Source of the DNA: Cytophagales bacterium | Lineage (GTDB): Bacteria > Bacteroidota > Bacteroidia > Cytophagales > Spirosomataceae | Length of the DNA: 35,836 nucleotides | Direction of reading: 5' to 3' | NCBI GenBank assembly: GCA_013298215.1 | Contig: JAAFKE010000004.1 | Location: 118,014 to 153,849, forward strand | In this document: positions 8,953-17,325 of the stretch, piece after piece | How the letters are laid out: every line of letters starts with the position of its first letter | Numbering within the stretch: position 1 is the stretch's first letter | The notes under the pieces: model-generated | What the model was told of the DNA's origin: nothing | Database searches by the model: none | The model's input: only the letters and a program-made list of their open reading frames with translations | Translations under genes and position numbers: made by a program

Positions 8953-9024
8953 TTTGAAAGAAAATCTAATTGCTTTCGTAAAATTAGTATTAAGTTTCGA
9001 GTCAGCAAACAGAACCAGCTCAAA

Positions 9025-9528
9025 ATGACCTACGCGGAGATTAAAAATATCGTTTTTCAACGTTTCGGCGAAGACACCGTTCTTGGCACCGACGACTTGG
9101 CACTGCAGCCCAGCATAACGGTTGCGAGCAGCGAACTATCAGAATTTTGTCGTTTTTTGCACCAAGACGAACGGCTGTATTTCGACCACCTGGCCTGCAT
9201 AACGGGCATCGACAACGGGACGGCGGCAGGTACAATGGAGGTGATCTACAACCTAACTTCGATCGTTTATGCGCACAATTTAATGGTTAAAGTACGCATA
9301 AACAGAAACACAGCCGACGAACCCCTCCCCTGCTTACCTTCGCTGACCCAAATTTGGCGGGCGGCCGATTGGCACGAGCGCGAAGTGTATGATTTATTGG
9401 GAATATATTTTGACAACCACCCCGACCTGCGCCGTATTTTGATGCCCGCCGACTGGCAAGGCCACCCGCTACGGCGAGATTATGAACCCCAGGAAACTTA
9501 CCACGGCATTAAGGTAAAGTACGAATGA
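9025..9528 (+). CDS. nuoC: NADH-quinone oxidoreductase subunit C
   Basis: 167 residues, the usual length for a free-standing NuoC. The family signature is clear: ADWHEREVYDLLGIYFDNHP followed by LRRILMPADWQGHPLRRDY and a C-terminal KVKYE. The protein is a peripheral-arm subunit of respiratory complex I, in contact with NuoB and NuoD. It is isolated: no other nuo gene is in the window and its left neighbour is divergent. The start at 9025 lies close to the family N-terminus. Confidence 0.93.
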   Translation: MTYAEIKNIVFQRFGEDTVLGTDDLALQPSITVASSELSEFCRFLHQDERLYFDHLACITGIDNGTAAGTMEVIYNLTSIVYAHNLMVKVRINRNTADEPLPCLPSLTQIWRAADWHEREVYDLLGIYFDNHPDLRRILMPADWQGHPLRRDYEPQETYHGIKVKYE

Positions 9529-9623
9529 TAGGCGACGATGAATGAAGGTTGTTTTGAACGATTGTTTGGATAAAGTGTATTTGCCAATAAATTGTAAAAA
9601 AGTAAGGCGATTGATGAAAATAA

Positions 9624-9654
9624 GGGAGGGCATTGTTTTGACCGATGCCCTCCC
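9624..9654 (-). terminator. Hairpin downstream of the 9712-10104 gene
   Basis: GGGAGGGCAT (9624-9633) and ATGCCCTCCC (9645-9654) form a 10-bp stem with an 11-nt loop. Read on the minus strand it is followed by TTATTTT, fitting a terminator for the exported-protein gene ending at 9712. It may also limit read-through from nuoC. Confidence 0.6.
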
Positions 9655-9711
9655 CTCGCTTTATCTATTCGGGCTGTTGTTTCTATGCCCTGTTGCTCAG
9701 ATACTTCAAAA

Positions 9712-10104
9712 TTATTTGCCTAATAATTTGCTATTTATTTTATACCAAGTCACTACACTCTCTGGTAGCTTATCGTCGTCGGGGGTAATCACAACGGTTA
9801 CTGAGCCATCTTTGTTAAATACGTATGAATGGCTGCCTTCTAAGCCACGTAGTTTTTTGGTTTTATGCTCATCGCTGTATGCCCAAATGCCAGTAGGGCG
9901 TGTTTTGATTGAAGTAAAAATTGTGCCGCTCCAGCCTTGATTGGATTCGACGGAATAAGATTCCTTGTCCGTTCTTTTAATTCTGACAATTTCTTTTGGA
10001 TTTTTACTAACGGTGTAAGTGCCTGCTATTGATTTAGTCTGAGCGAAGCCACTACTTACCAAAATGACTAAAATAAATGAGAGGATGATTGTGATTTTTT
10101 GCAT
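9712..10104 (-). CDS. Small exported protein of unknown function
   Basis: 130 residues. A signal peptide (MQKITIILSFILVILVSSG, ending FAQ) is followed by about 105 residues with alternating beta-strand character: SIAGTYTVSKNP, YSVESNQGWSGTIF, SYVFNKDGSVTVVI. This fits a small beta-sandwich or lipocalin-like fold, but no family is recognised. It is the last gene of the minus-strand exported block; the FGE-domain gene ends 145 bp upstream. No catalytic residues stand out. Confidence 0.65.
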   Translation of the reverse strand: MQKITIILSFILVILVSSGFAQTKSIAGTYTVSKNPKEIVRIKRTDKESYSVESNQGWSGTIFTSIKTRPTGIWAYSDEHKTKKLRGLEGSHSYVFNKDGSVTVVITPDDDKLPESVVTWYKINSKLLGK

Positions 10105-10180
10105 GATTTTTGTTTGTTTTAGCTACGAAATTTTTAGATATTGGTTATTGTTTTGAGTATATATTAGTTGTTTTTAGCTC

Positions 10181-10249
10181 ATCTCTCACTACATTGTGAA
10201 ACCTTCTCTTTTTGAACAAATGTGATACAAAACAGAATGCCTCACTTGT
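10181..10249 (-). repeat. Conserved 3' flank of DGR-like target, copy 1
   Basis: The sequence after the stop of the FGE gene matches the 3' flanks at 19150-19260, 24903-25013 and 35598-35664; the shared core in + orientation includes ACATTGTGAAACCT, TTTGAACAAATG and ACAGAATGCCTCACTTG. The stop codon lies in a small stem-loop, CCTCA (10240-10244) with TGAGG (10254-10258). In DGR targets the homing signal and a hairpin sit directly after the variable region. This copy is the more diverged of the three minus-strand copies. Confidence 0.7.
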
Positions 10250-10984
10250 TTACTGAGGGGAAACTAAGCGAAAGCCGAAATTATTGTCACGATTCGAGGG
10301 CCTGTAGTGGTTCCGATCCGCCACTCGGCTACGCTGCGGGTGGCTGCCCCAGCTACCGCCCCGCAACACCCGACGAGACTTGCTACCGTAGTTTTGGGGG
10401 TTGTGGGCGGCGGCCCCCGCTTGGGCATACCAGTCTGAGGCGTACCAATCTGCGCACCACTCCCATACATTGCCAGTCATGTCATACAAACCTAAATCGT
10501 TGGGCTGAAAACTATTAACCATCACTGTTTTTAAACGATACTCTCCTGCTAATGAATAGGGCTGTTTAAATGAGGCATTTGCATTAAAGTTAGCCTCTGA
10601 GGGGTCGAGCAGGTCTTTTCCATTGCCAAATCGTACTTTCTTGCCCTTTTCTCGTGCCGCATATTCCCACTCCGCTTCCGTAGGCAAACGGTAGCCGTTG
10701 CTTGCTGTGCGGCCTTCTTTGGCATTTAGTTTTGTCAAAAATTTTTGTACATCGTCCCAGCTTACGTATTCTACGGGGCAGTTATCGCAGTTTTTAAAAC
10801 CACTGGGATTATCGCCCATTATTTCTACCCATTGTCGTTGCGTTACTTCGTACTTGCCCATATAAAAACCACCTACCGTTACGCTATGAACAGGTTTTTC
10901 GTTAGATTCACCCTCCCCAAACACATCGCCCATTTCAAACGTACCACCCTCTACATACACCATGTCGGCAAAGGGTAAATCCAT
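10250..10984 (-). CDS. FGE-sulfatase (C-type-lectin fold) domain, separated from its caspase part by a -1 frameshift
   Basis: 244 residues, entirely an FGE-sulfatase domain: FADMVYVEGGTFEMG, MGKYEVTQRQW, GYRLPTEAEWEYAAR, DMTGNVWEWCADW, RVLRGGSW, GFRLVSPQ. The active-site cysteines of true formylglycine-generating enzymes are absent, so a binding role is more likely than catalysis. The frame has no signal peptide. The + strand paralogue (33858-35597) has the same domain fused after a caspase and coiled coil. Here the caspase frame runs 34 bp past this ATG in another frame, with an A6 run just upstream of the ATG. Independent translation from the ATG at 10982-10984, a programmed frameshift, or a broken gene are all possible. 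Confidence 0.85.
   Translation of the reverse strand: MDLPFADMVYVEGGTFEMGDVFGEGESNEKPVHSVTVGGFYMGKYEVTQRQWVEIMGDNPSGFKNCDNCPVEYVSWDDVQKFLTKLNAKEGRTASNGYRLPTEAEWEYAAREKGKKVRFGNGKDLLDPSEANFNANASFKQPYSLAGEYRLKTVMVNSFQPNDLGLYDMTGNVWEWCADWYASDWYAQAGAAAHNPQNYGSKSRRVLRGGSWGSHPQRSRVADRNHYRPSNRDNNFGFRLVSPQ
10277..10348 (-). other. DGR-like variable region 1
   Basis: 24 codons between the Trp of RGGSW and the final GFRLV. Fourteen vary against the copies at 19288 and 25041; 13 of these 14 codons here end in C or T (GGC AGC CAC, CGT, GAT, AAC CAC TAC, AAT, GAC AAT AAT, TTC; the exception is AGG). The interleaved Pro, Gln, Ser, Arg, Val and Ala codons keep their amino acid. This is the form of a variable region copied from an Asn-codon-rich template with adenine mutagenesis. 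Confidence 0.75.
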
Positions 10985-11919
10985 GAATTTTTTAGTGGTG
11001 GGTATAGGGACTTTGTTGCTTCGGCCAGTTGGCGTTTGAGGTCGGCTATTTCTTTGTCTTTACTTTCTTGTTCTTTCCGCTTGGCATCTTCGTCGGGGTC
11101 TGGGGTAAGTTCTGTCTTTAAAAACTTAAATTTCCTACCCAACTCACCATAAGAAGTCGGTTCTTGGCGTGGGCGGCCCATTTTGAGGCTGGCTTCCAAC
11201 ACACCTTCGGCCGTATTGGTTATAATTTCTCCCAATGTAAGGTCGGCTATGCGTAGGTTTTTCAGTAGCTCTTGGGTAAAAAGCCCGTTTCGGTTATTGC
11301 TGTTATCGTCCGCCGTTTTGCCTGCCTGTGTGGCATATACAACGATATTACCTGTGGGTTGGTTTTGAGGTATCACAAATCCTTGGGGCTTCAAAGCCCC
11401 TTTTTGGTTAGATTGGCAAACGTCCAATTGTTCCATTGAACGGCAAGCGTCTAAAAATACAAAGCTGTTGCGTACTTTTTTGAGTTGGAAGTCGGCCATG
11501 AGCCGTTTGGCTGAAATCGAGTAGGCCGCTATTTGCTCTAAACACTCCACTCGGGCATCGGTAGGTAACAAGTAGTTGTCGTCTTGGTAGCCTATGCCAT
11601 GCCCCGAAAAATAAAAGAACACCACATCATTCTCTCGCAAACTACCCACAAAACTATTGATGGCCGCTTGGATTTGCCCTAAATTTTTGTTTTTGAGTAG
11701 TGTAACCGTAAAACCTAAGTCTTTTAATGTAGCTGTTATGTCGTCTGCATCATTGGCTGGGTTTACTAAGCGTTGCACATTTGAGTATTCGCTCACACCC
11801 ATCACCAAAGCCATGCGCCGCTCCGATATGGCCACCACAGGCTTACCTATGCTTCGGTTTTGGGCTTGGGTGGGCAAGCACATTGCCAGTAAGGCTATTA
11901 TCCAAAAGAACTGTTTCAT
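10951..11919 (-). CDS. Exported caspase-family (C14) protease, FGE domain out of frame
   Basis: 322 residues. A signal peptide ends at TQAQ (residue 20) and is followed by the conserved mature start NRSIGKPV. The caspase domain (about 33-270) keeps His107 (YFSGHG) and Cys159 (FLDACRS). A charged segment (about 280-308, EQESKDKEIADLKRQLAEATK) matches the coiled coil of the paralogue at 33858. After ATK the frame leaves homology and stops at 10951. A -1 shift at A AAA AAT (10987-10993) would rejoin it to the FGE domain as ...LKN-FMDLPFADM. The intact paralogue shows that the fused form is ancestral. Confidence 0.88.
   Translation of the reverse strand: MKQFFWIIALLAMCLPTQAQNRSIGKPVVAISERRMALVMGVSEYSNVQRLVNPANDADDITATLKDLGFTVTLLKNKNLGQIQAAINSFVGSLRENDVVFFYFSGHGIGYQDDNYLLPTDARVECLEQIAAYSISAKRLMADFQLKKVRNSFVFLDACRSMEQLDVCQSNQKGALKPQGFVIPQNQPTGNIVVYATQAGKTADDNSNNRNGLFTQELLKNLRIADLTLGEIITNTAEGVLEASLKMGRPRQEPTSYGELGRKFKFLKTELTPDPDEDAKRKEQESKDKEIADLKRQLAEATKSLYPPLKNSWIYPLPTWCM
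10987..10993 (-). other. Candidate -1 frameshift site (A AAA AAT)
   Basis: In the caspase frame the minus strand reads CTA AAA AAT TCA. Slipping back one base after AAT gives TTC ATG GAT, which is exactly the FGE frame and matches the KFMDL junction of the paralogue at 33858. The heptamer has the X XXY YYZ form. A single-base indel in the A6 run, or a sequencing error, would look the same. Confidence 0.45.
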
Positions 11920-11959
11920 TTTTAATATTTAGTTTAGGGTTTTCAAAAATACATAACCA

Positions 11960-13741
11960 CTATTTTCGCAGTAGCACCTCGTCTTTGCCCTTCAATAACC
12001 ACGAAGGTTGCTGCAAACGGCCAAGGGCTTTGCGGGTGAGGGCAGGTATGGTTTCGCTGAGGTAAGCGTATAACTCACTTAGGTAAAGTTGCTGGTCTTG
12101 GTTGGCATCGGCTTTGCCGTCCAGCCCGTCTAAGAGTACTTTGGTAAATGCCCCATGTTGCCACTGCTTATCTTCGTAGGCCACTGCACCGCTCTGGCAA
12201 GCCAACAATATACTGGTATTGGCAAAATCGCTGGCCTCAAAAGGCTGTATTGTTGCTTTTTGGCATACATCCAACAACACTAATTTATGGCAAGGCAATG
12301 TTTTTAAGTCGTTGAGCATGGCCCTCAAACTCACACTTGTGCTGCGTGGGGCGGCAGGGTCGTAGTCGCTACCCAACAGGCGGTAGTCGGTACGGTAAGC
12401 GTTATTCATACCAGACACATACAGCACCAACCAATCGTCGGCTTGGGGTTTGATGGCCAGCGGCCAACGCTCAACGGCAGCCGCAATACTCCCAGCGGTG
12501 GTCTGTGCGGCGGTGTGTAAAATGTCTATTCGTACAGTATCAAAGGCGGTGCCTTCCTTATCTTTCAATGCCTGGGCTATTGCTTTGGCATCGTTGGTTG
12601 TAAATTGTACGGAGGGCTGGCCAATGCCTATCACTAAACCAAACAGATTGGGTTTATTTTTTTGAATAGGTACTATCAGAGCACCACCGCCCCACGTTTG
12701 CAAAAAACACGAGCTTTCATTAAGCCCCATCAACGAGGTAGAAGTCAGGCCAAATACAGCATAAGATTTGCCCACAGCCAACAACTGATAATACTGCTCA
12801 GTAGATTTTTCTTTGAAAGGCGGCGGTAATACTCCAACCCGACTGGCTTCGTGCTGGTTGTTTATTTTGATGATACTGCCGCCCGTGGACTCTTGCAAGA
12901 GCACCAACAACGAACCATCTGCTTGCTCAATGGCATCTATGGCCATTTGTTTGGTTTTATAATCGCCCAAGATTTTGAGCCAAATTTGTTTGCCTGTTTT
13001 AGGGTCTATTTGCATAATCCGCCCGTCCATATTGCTGGGGTTAAAGGCCGCCGCCGTGCCATTTCCTATCAGTAACACTTGCTCATTTTTGAGGACTTTG
13101 AGGTTTCGCCATAACACCTGGTCTTGGTCGCTCTCAAAATGCCAAATCGTTTTCCCATTTTTGTTCAAACCCCAAACCTCGCCGCTGGCAGTTAATACCA
13201 TGTCGCCACTTGGTAGGGCCAACAAGTGTGGCTGCGTAGCTTTGTCTGGGGCTATTTTCTGCGTCCAGCGGACGGCACCTTTTGGGTCGTGATTTGTCAA
13301 TTGTAGCAGTCCTGCACTATCTGTCACGGTTACAATGCTTTTGTCGGCCAGAATACCAACTTGCACCACGTTGATTTGTCCTAATGTTACCCGACTCAAT
13401 TCCTGACCATTTTCTTTTAATTCATTGAGGATGAGTACTCTGTCTTGTTTTGAATTTATACCTATCACAGCGATGCGGTCGTGGCTGGCATCAAACGCAT
13501 GAATGACTTTAATAGTAGGAATATCAATTTCCCAAAGGGCTTTGAGGGTCGTGTCATACTGTACCAATTGAGTATTGTATACTGCCAGTAGCCCTTCGGG
13601 GCGGCTCAGTACCGCACGGGTTTGTAGCGAAATGGGCTGCGTGGTAGTGGCCAACTGAACATTGGGACTGGTTTTGTGTAACTGGCCAAAGGCCAGACTC
13701 ATACACAAGCAAAAGAGCACAAGCAAAGAGTTGAATTTCAT
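11960..13741 (-). CDS. Exported beta-propeller protein with degenerate caspase-like domain
   Basis: 593 residues. The signal peptide ends at AFGQ (20). Residues about 30-345 look like a PQQ/WD-type propeller (ALWEIDIPT, GAVRWTQKI, GKTIWHFES, KTGKQIWLKILGD). Residues about 362-560 follow the caspase pattern: LFGLVIGIGQ, NDAKAIAQAL, DDWLVLYVSGMNN, HKLVLLDVCQK, GAFTKVLLDGL. The catalytic Cys is kept (Cys493) but the His of the SGHG motif is replaced: SGMNN, Met445. It is therefore probably inactive or a regulator. It lies 40 bp upstream of the split caspase gene and probably shares its transcript. Confidence 0.78.
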   Translation of the reverse strand: MKFNSLLVLFCLCMSLAFGQLHKTSPNVQLATTTQPISLQTRAVLSRPEGLLAVYNTQLVQYDTTLKALWEIDIPTIKVIHAFDASHDRIAVIGINSKQDRVLILNELKENGQELSRVTLGQINVVQVGILADKSIVTVTDSAGLLQLTNHDPKGAVRWTQKIAPDKATQPHLLALPSGDMVLTASGEVWGLNKNGKTIWHFESDQDQVLWRNLKVLKNEQVLLIGNGTAAAFNPSNMDGRIMQIDPKTGKQIWLKILGDYKTKQMAIDAIEQADGSLLVLLQESTGGSIIKINNQHEASRVGVLPPPFKEKSTEQYYQLLAVGKSYAVFGLTSTSLMGLNESSCFLQTWGGGALIVPIQKNKPNLFGLVIGIGQPSVQFTTNDAKAIAQALKDKEGTAFDTVRIDILHTAAQTTAGSIAAAVERWPLAIKPQADDWLVLYVSGMNNAYRTDYRLLGSDYDPAAPRSTSVSLRAMLNDLKTLPCHKLVLLDVCQKATIQPFEASDFANTSILLACQSGAVAYEDKQWQHGAFTKVLLDGLDGKADANQDQQLYLSELYAYLSETIPALTRKALGRLQQPSWLLKGKDEVLLRK

Positions 13742-14201
13742 GGCTGCTAAGTTAGTTTATAGGTTGAATTTTAAGAATAATTGGCACAATATCTCCTTAT
13801 GGACTAAAAAGCTACGCCTCTCATGCCATTTGGTTGTTACCATTGATTTTGCCCCTTGATTGAGATCAGGGAAATTTGATTTTCATTATTGACAGTATTC
13901 TTGGTGATTTGCTCATTTATCGAATTAATGAATCGTTTCTCATCAGTAGTTTTGTTTTTTTTTCTTTCTGCATAGAATATAAAAAAATGCCTAAGATTTG
14001 TGCGTAGTTATGCCGGAGCGGTTGCGACCCACAAATCTTATAGAATGGAAACTATAAAGGAGTACAGCGAAGGTACCCTACGAGGAGCGGGGGAAAGGAC
14101 TCGAGAGTTACAATTGAAAAAACAGAAATAGCCAGTAAAGCAAGGCGTATGATCGGCTTTTGCGGAGGAAAATATAGCTAAAAATGGTACTTACGTTTTT
14201 T
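13742..14201. other. 460-bp non-coding gap with an 11-bp inverted repeat
   Basis: No long reading frame and no known RNA gene is recognised. TAAGATTTGTG (13992-14002) and CACAAATCTTA (14030-14040) pair around a GC-rich 27-nt loop. Read on the minus strand the stem is followed by GGCATTTTTTT, so it can act as a terminator for the 14202-15703 genes. On the + strand a 28-codon frame (14045-14131) and an adjoining out-of-frame stretch (to about 14179) have protein-like composition but match nothing I recognise; they may be a decayed gene. Confidence 0.4.
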
Positions 14202-15011
14202 TTAATAGTACACCACAATTTTACCTTCAACTTTACGGAGTCCAAAAATATCAAATATTTGAATTTGAGCGTCATCAGTTACATTTTGGAGTTCAAAAGC
14301 TGGAGTATTCAGACTTTTCTTACACTTGATAATTACCTCTTTTTCGCCATTATTTATTTTTAGCATATCCCAAATACTACCACTATTTCTCCGCTTTTGA
14401 CTATCGCCATCGCTTTTCTTTTCAGTTTTTTCGCCTGCTGTGCTTCTACTTGAATAACTGGCGTCAACTTTTCTGTCGGAGGTATTGCCGCTTTCTTTTC
14501 TAACTGAAGCGTTTCCATTTTCTTTTCTATCCGATACCTTTCCAGCCTCTTTTCTATCCGAGGTTTTTCCCGCCGCTTTTCTGTCAGACAGTCCACCCGC
14601 ATTTTTCCTTGCCGCATCACTACCTGCCTGTGTCCGTGCCGACACGTCGCCATCGGCTCCTCTGTCCGACAAGCCGCCGTCATTTTTGCGGCTGTCCGTT
14701 GAGCCACCCGCTTCTTTGTCTGAGGTGTCGCCGGCAAAATCTCTTTTTTCGGCATCGCCCCCTTTTTTTCTTGTTTCTAATTGACCACCTTGTTTTCGTT
14801 CTACTATACACCAACTACTGGGCCTATACACGTAGGCATCAACAATAACCAATGGCATTTGAAACCTTTTGTAAAGCGTGTCTAATTGCCATTGGTTAAT
14901 ATACGGTTGTATTTTAGTGAGCGAATACGTTGTTTCTTCAAAAATTGGTGTTTGTCCAGATACACCAGGGCTTGTGAGCCAAAAGATTATGATTACAGCA
15001 GTGATTTTCAT
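14202..15011 (-). CDS. Exported protein with sixteen 9-residue repeats
   Basis: 269 residues. A signal peptide (ending SGQ, residue 20) and a short domain (21-73) precede a repeat region (about 75-213) and a C-terminal domain (214-269) with KCKKSLNTPAFELQNVT and IFDIFGLRKVEGKIVVYY, which resembles the C-terminal beta-strands of surface-sorted proteins. The repeats follow xGxxSDRKx with Gly at 76, 85, 94 and on to 211, every nine residues, missed once (Ala184). They are extremely hydrophilic (S, D, R, K, G). The start overlaps the upstream gene by four bases (ATGA), so the two are coupled. No known repeat family is recognised. Confidence 0.75.
   Translation of the reverse strand: MKITAVIIIFWLTSPGVSGQTPIFEETTYSLTKIQPYINQWQLDTLYKRFQMPLVIVDAYVYRPSSWCIVERKQGGQLETRKKGGDAEKRDFAGDTSDKEAGGSTDSRKNDGGLSDRGADGDVSARTQAGSDAARKNAGGLSDRKAAGKTSDRKEAGKVSDRKENGNASVRKESGNTSDRKVDASYSSRSTAGEKTEKKSDGDSQKRRNSGSIWDMLKINNGEKEVIIKCKKSLNTPAFELQNVTDDAQIQIFDIFGLRKVEGKIVVYY
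14373..14789 (-). repeat. 27-bp in-frame repeat array (9-residue units)
   Basis: About 15-16 degenerate 27-bp units, best preserved around residues 138-182 (AGGLSDRKA, AGKTSDRKE, AGKVSDRKE, NGNASVRKE, SGNTSDRKV). The DNA copies differ, so the array is not a recent expansion, but the glycine register is held throughout. Confidence 0.85.
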
Positions 15012-15703
15012 TTTGTAAACTCTATATCAGACAACCATAATACCCAAGTAGTGTAATTGTTTCGGCCTTTTTTCTTGATAGGCTCACAGTTATAGTATTC
15101 ATACACAACCGAAATGTTTCCTCCACGAGCGGCGGTTAGGTATTTTTCGGGTATTGAAATAAAATAGGCGCGTGTGGCGGGGTCGCTGCTGCATATATCA
15201 TGCACTTTATTGAACTCCAATAATCCGTAAAAAATATCATCTCTCCCTTTGTAGCCTTTTAGCGTTTTTATGGTTACGTCTTTCATAACCTCTTTGCCGC
15301 CAAATTGTACTGTGGGCTTTTGCTCTATTCTTTCTTCATAAATAGGTTCTTTTTTTGAAATAATAATTTTGACGGGAATACCATCAGAAAAGCGAAATGA
15401 CTTAGAAAAATTAGAACTCGGATTGACCCAGCCCGCTTTTTGTTCGATACCCAATTTGTCCATTTTGAAGGTTTCACCTTTTTTGATGTAAAAAGACTTA
15501 TCCATTGCCTCAATCGAAATACTATCTACCATTTTACCCATTTTGGGTTTATAAGCAGGCGATTTCCCTTGAATTAGAAGGGTATCTTTGATGTCTTTCG
15601 GCCCTTTTTTGCCAAAAAATTGTGCTTTGGCTGAAAATAATAACAGGTTAAGACAGCCTATAATGGTCATAAATTGAATGACTTTGATTAGATTTTTTTT
15701 CAT
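15008..15703 (-). CDS. Exported protein of unknown function
   Basis: 231 residues with a signal peptide ending at SAKAQ (about residue 28). The mature protein is basic and beta-rich, and the sequence around FFGKKGPKDIKDTLLIQGK opens it. A pair of cysteines (CSSDPATRAYF and YEYYNCEP) could form a disulfide, consistent with a location outside the cytoplasm. No family or catalytic motif is recognised. Its stop overlaps the start of the repeat protein by four bases, so the two products are likely made together. It lies 57 bp downstream of the caspase-FGE gene at 15760. Confidence 0.65.
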   Translation of the reverse strand: MKKNLIKVIQFMTIIGCLNLLLFSAKAQFFGKKGPKDIKDTLLIQGKSPAYKPKMGKMVDSISIEAMDKSFYIKKGETFKMDKLGIEQKAGWVNPSSNFSKSFRFSDGIPVKIIISKKEPIYEERIEQKPTVQFGGKEVMKDVTIKTLKGYKGRDDIFYGLLEFNKVHDICSSDPATRAYFISIPEKYLTAARGGNISVVYEYYNCEPIKKKGRNNYTTWVLWLSDIEFTK

Positions 15704-15759
15704 AATTGTGGTGGCAAATTGGTTTGTTGTTTAGTTAGATTGACTTAGAATAACGAAAA

Positions 15760-17325
15760 TTATTTTTGTTTAACAAGCCTAAACCCTATTTCGGTCGATT
15801 TAGTTTTGGGGCTCCGGCCTCGCCTCAGCGTTACCCGATTATCTACTGATAACCACGACCCTCCCCTGATGGCCTTCATTGCGCCTACATTGATCCCTGC
15901 GGGGTTATATTTAGTGGATATTTTATAGTAATACTCATCGTACCAGTCCCAGCACCATTCCCACACATTCCCTGACATGTCAAACAGCATTGCTTCATTG
16001 GGTTTTTTGAGCCCAACAGTGTGGGTGTGGTCTTCGCTATTAGAATTACTCCATGACACTTCTTGCTCGTAATTGCTGCCCGCATAAGGATAGTCGGTGT
16101 ATGGGCTACGCGCGGCCATTTCCCACTCGGCTTCGGTAGGTAAACGGTACCCATTAGCCGAAGGATCCCATGTAACAGTACTCTCTGCGATTTGATACAC
16201 CTTACTAAGTCCTTTTTTTTGGCTCAACCAATTGGCATATTCGCAGGCTTCTAACCAAGTAATGTTAGTAATGGGGTGGTCTTGCCGCTTGCCCCAATAA
16301 GTATCATCAAATTCAACATCTTCGATATAGGGCATGGCCTTATCAATGGCAACACAATAATTTTGCCAATCCTTAATCGTCACTTCGTACTTGGCTATCC
16401 AAAAGTTATCTATACTGACCTCATGGACGGGCTGCTCATTAAATGGTCGGTTTATAGATCCCATCTTGTAGGAACGAGAATTGATAAACACCAAACCCAA
16501 ATTGGCAGTATTGCTTGTTGCAATGGGTTCGGGGTCTGTACTTGGTTTGATTGGTGGTGGCTGATTATTATTTCGTACAAAATAAAAATCGCCTACAATA
16601 GACGAACTTTCCCATGGGATTTGCTGGTCTTGTGATATTTTTTTTACTTGAATCCGCACTTGTTTAAACACATCCTCGATTTTTATATTGGGCGTCTTCA
16701 TGGCTTTAATCAATTCTTGCGTATAAAGGCCATTGTCTTGCTGGCCGTCAGAGGCCGTTTTGTCTGGGGCAGTAGCAAAGGCAATCATTGTACCCGCAGG
16801 AGCGCTGATGGTAAAGTTCCCCCCAGATTTGCCAATAGACCTTGTTTTTTTGGCGTAAGGATTGTTTCGGCAAGCGTCTAAAATTAAAATATTGAACTGG
16901 TTTTCAGCCTTTTCTAAGTACCCGTTCAATAAGTCAATATCAACACAGTTTATGTCATAGTCGGCTTCGCTGTTTATAGTGGCATCAACGGGTACTAAGT
17001 AGTTTTTTCCATTTGCTTGTATGCCGTGCCCTGCAAAATAAAAAAGCCCTACCATACCCTTGTCGCTACCGAGCAACTGACCGAATGTGGCAATGGCCGC
17101 TCTTAGTTCTTTCTCGCTGCTATTGAGCACCAAGGTCACTTCAAAACCCATGTTTTCGAGGGTTTCTTTCATTTTGCGGGCATCATTGGTGGGATTGGTC
17201 AAGGGGTCTAATTTATACTTGCTATTGCCCACCACCAAGGCTACCCTACGATCCGTAGAAGCGGATTGAGACATCAGCGTACTGTGCACCAAACACATAA
17301 TCCAAAACCAGATGTTCTTTTTCAA
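15760..17325 (-). CDS. Exported caspase-FGE fusion without a variable region
   Basis: 521 residues. A signal peptide ends near LMSQ (20). The caspase domain (about 25-250) has His100 (YFAGHG) and Cys152 (ILDACRNN). A proline-rich linker (about 254-272) leads to an FGE domain (about 276-519): LGLVFINSRSYKMGS, IAKYEVTIKDW, NGYRLPTEAEWEMAARS, DMSGNVWEWCWDW, AIRGGSW, IGFRLVKQK. Unlike the other four it lacks the RSxxKPV mature start, the Pro/Arg spacing of the variable region and the shared 3' flank. It is therefore a useful non-diversified comparison. The protein is probably an envelope-located protease with a fixed ligand. Confidence 0.9.
   Translation of the reverse strand: MKKNIWFWIMCLVHSTLMSQSASTDRRVALVVGNSKYKLDPLTNPTNDARKMKETLENMGFEVTLVLNSSEKELRAAIATFGQLLGSDKGMVGLFYFAGHGIQANGKNYLVPVDATINSEADYDINCVDIDLLNGYLEKAENQFNILILDACRNNPYAKKTRSIGKSGGNFTISAPAGTMIAFATAPDKTASDGQQDNGLYTQELIKAMKTPNIKIEDVFKQVRIQVKKISQDQQIPWESSSIVGDFYFVRNNNQPPPIKPSTDPEPIATSNTANLGLVFINSRSYKMGSINRPFNEQPVHEVSIDNFWIAKYEVTIKDWQNYCVAIDKAMPYIEDVEFDDTYWGKRQDHPITNITWLEACEYANWLSQKKGLSKVYQIAESTVTWDPSANGYRLPTEAEWEMAARSPYTDYPYAGSNYEQEVSWSNSNSEDHTHTVGLKKPNEAMLFDMSGNVWEWCWDWYDEYYYKISTKYNPAGINVGAMKAIRGGSWLSVDNRVTLRRGRSPKTKSTEIGFRLVKQK

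Noticed and set aside
9542-9940. + strand 132-residue frame after nuoC
   Set aside because: Most of it is antisense to the exported 130-residue protein and crosses a terminator hairpin; no family features.
10222-10518. + strand frame opposite the FGE variable region
   Set aside because: Antisense shadow of a clear FGE domain with low-complexity arginine/glycine content; no start or family support.
14485-14784. + strand frame of about 99 residues opposite the nonapeptide array
   Set aside because: Its periodic composition is only the reverse complement of the repeat; it lacks a signal or any family pattern.
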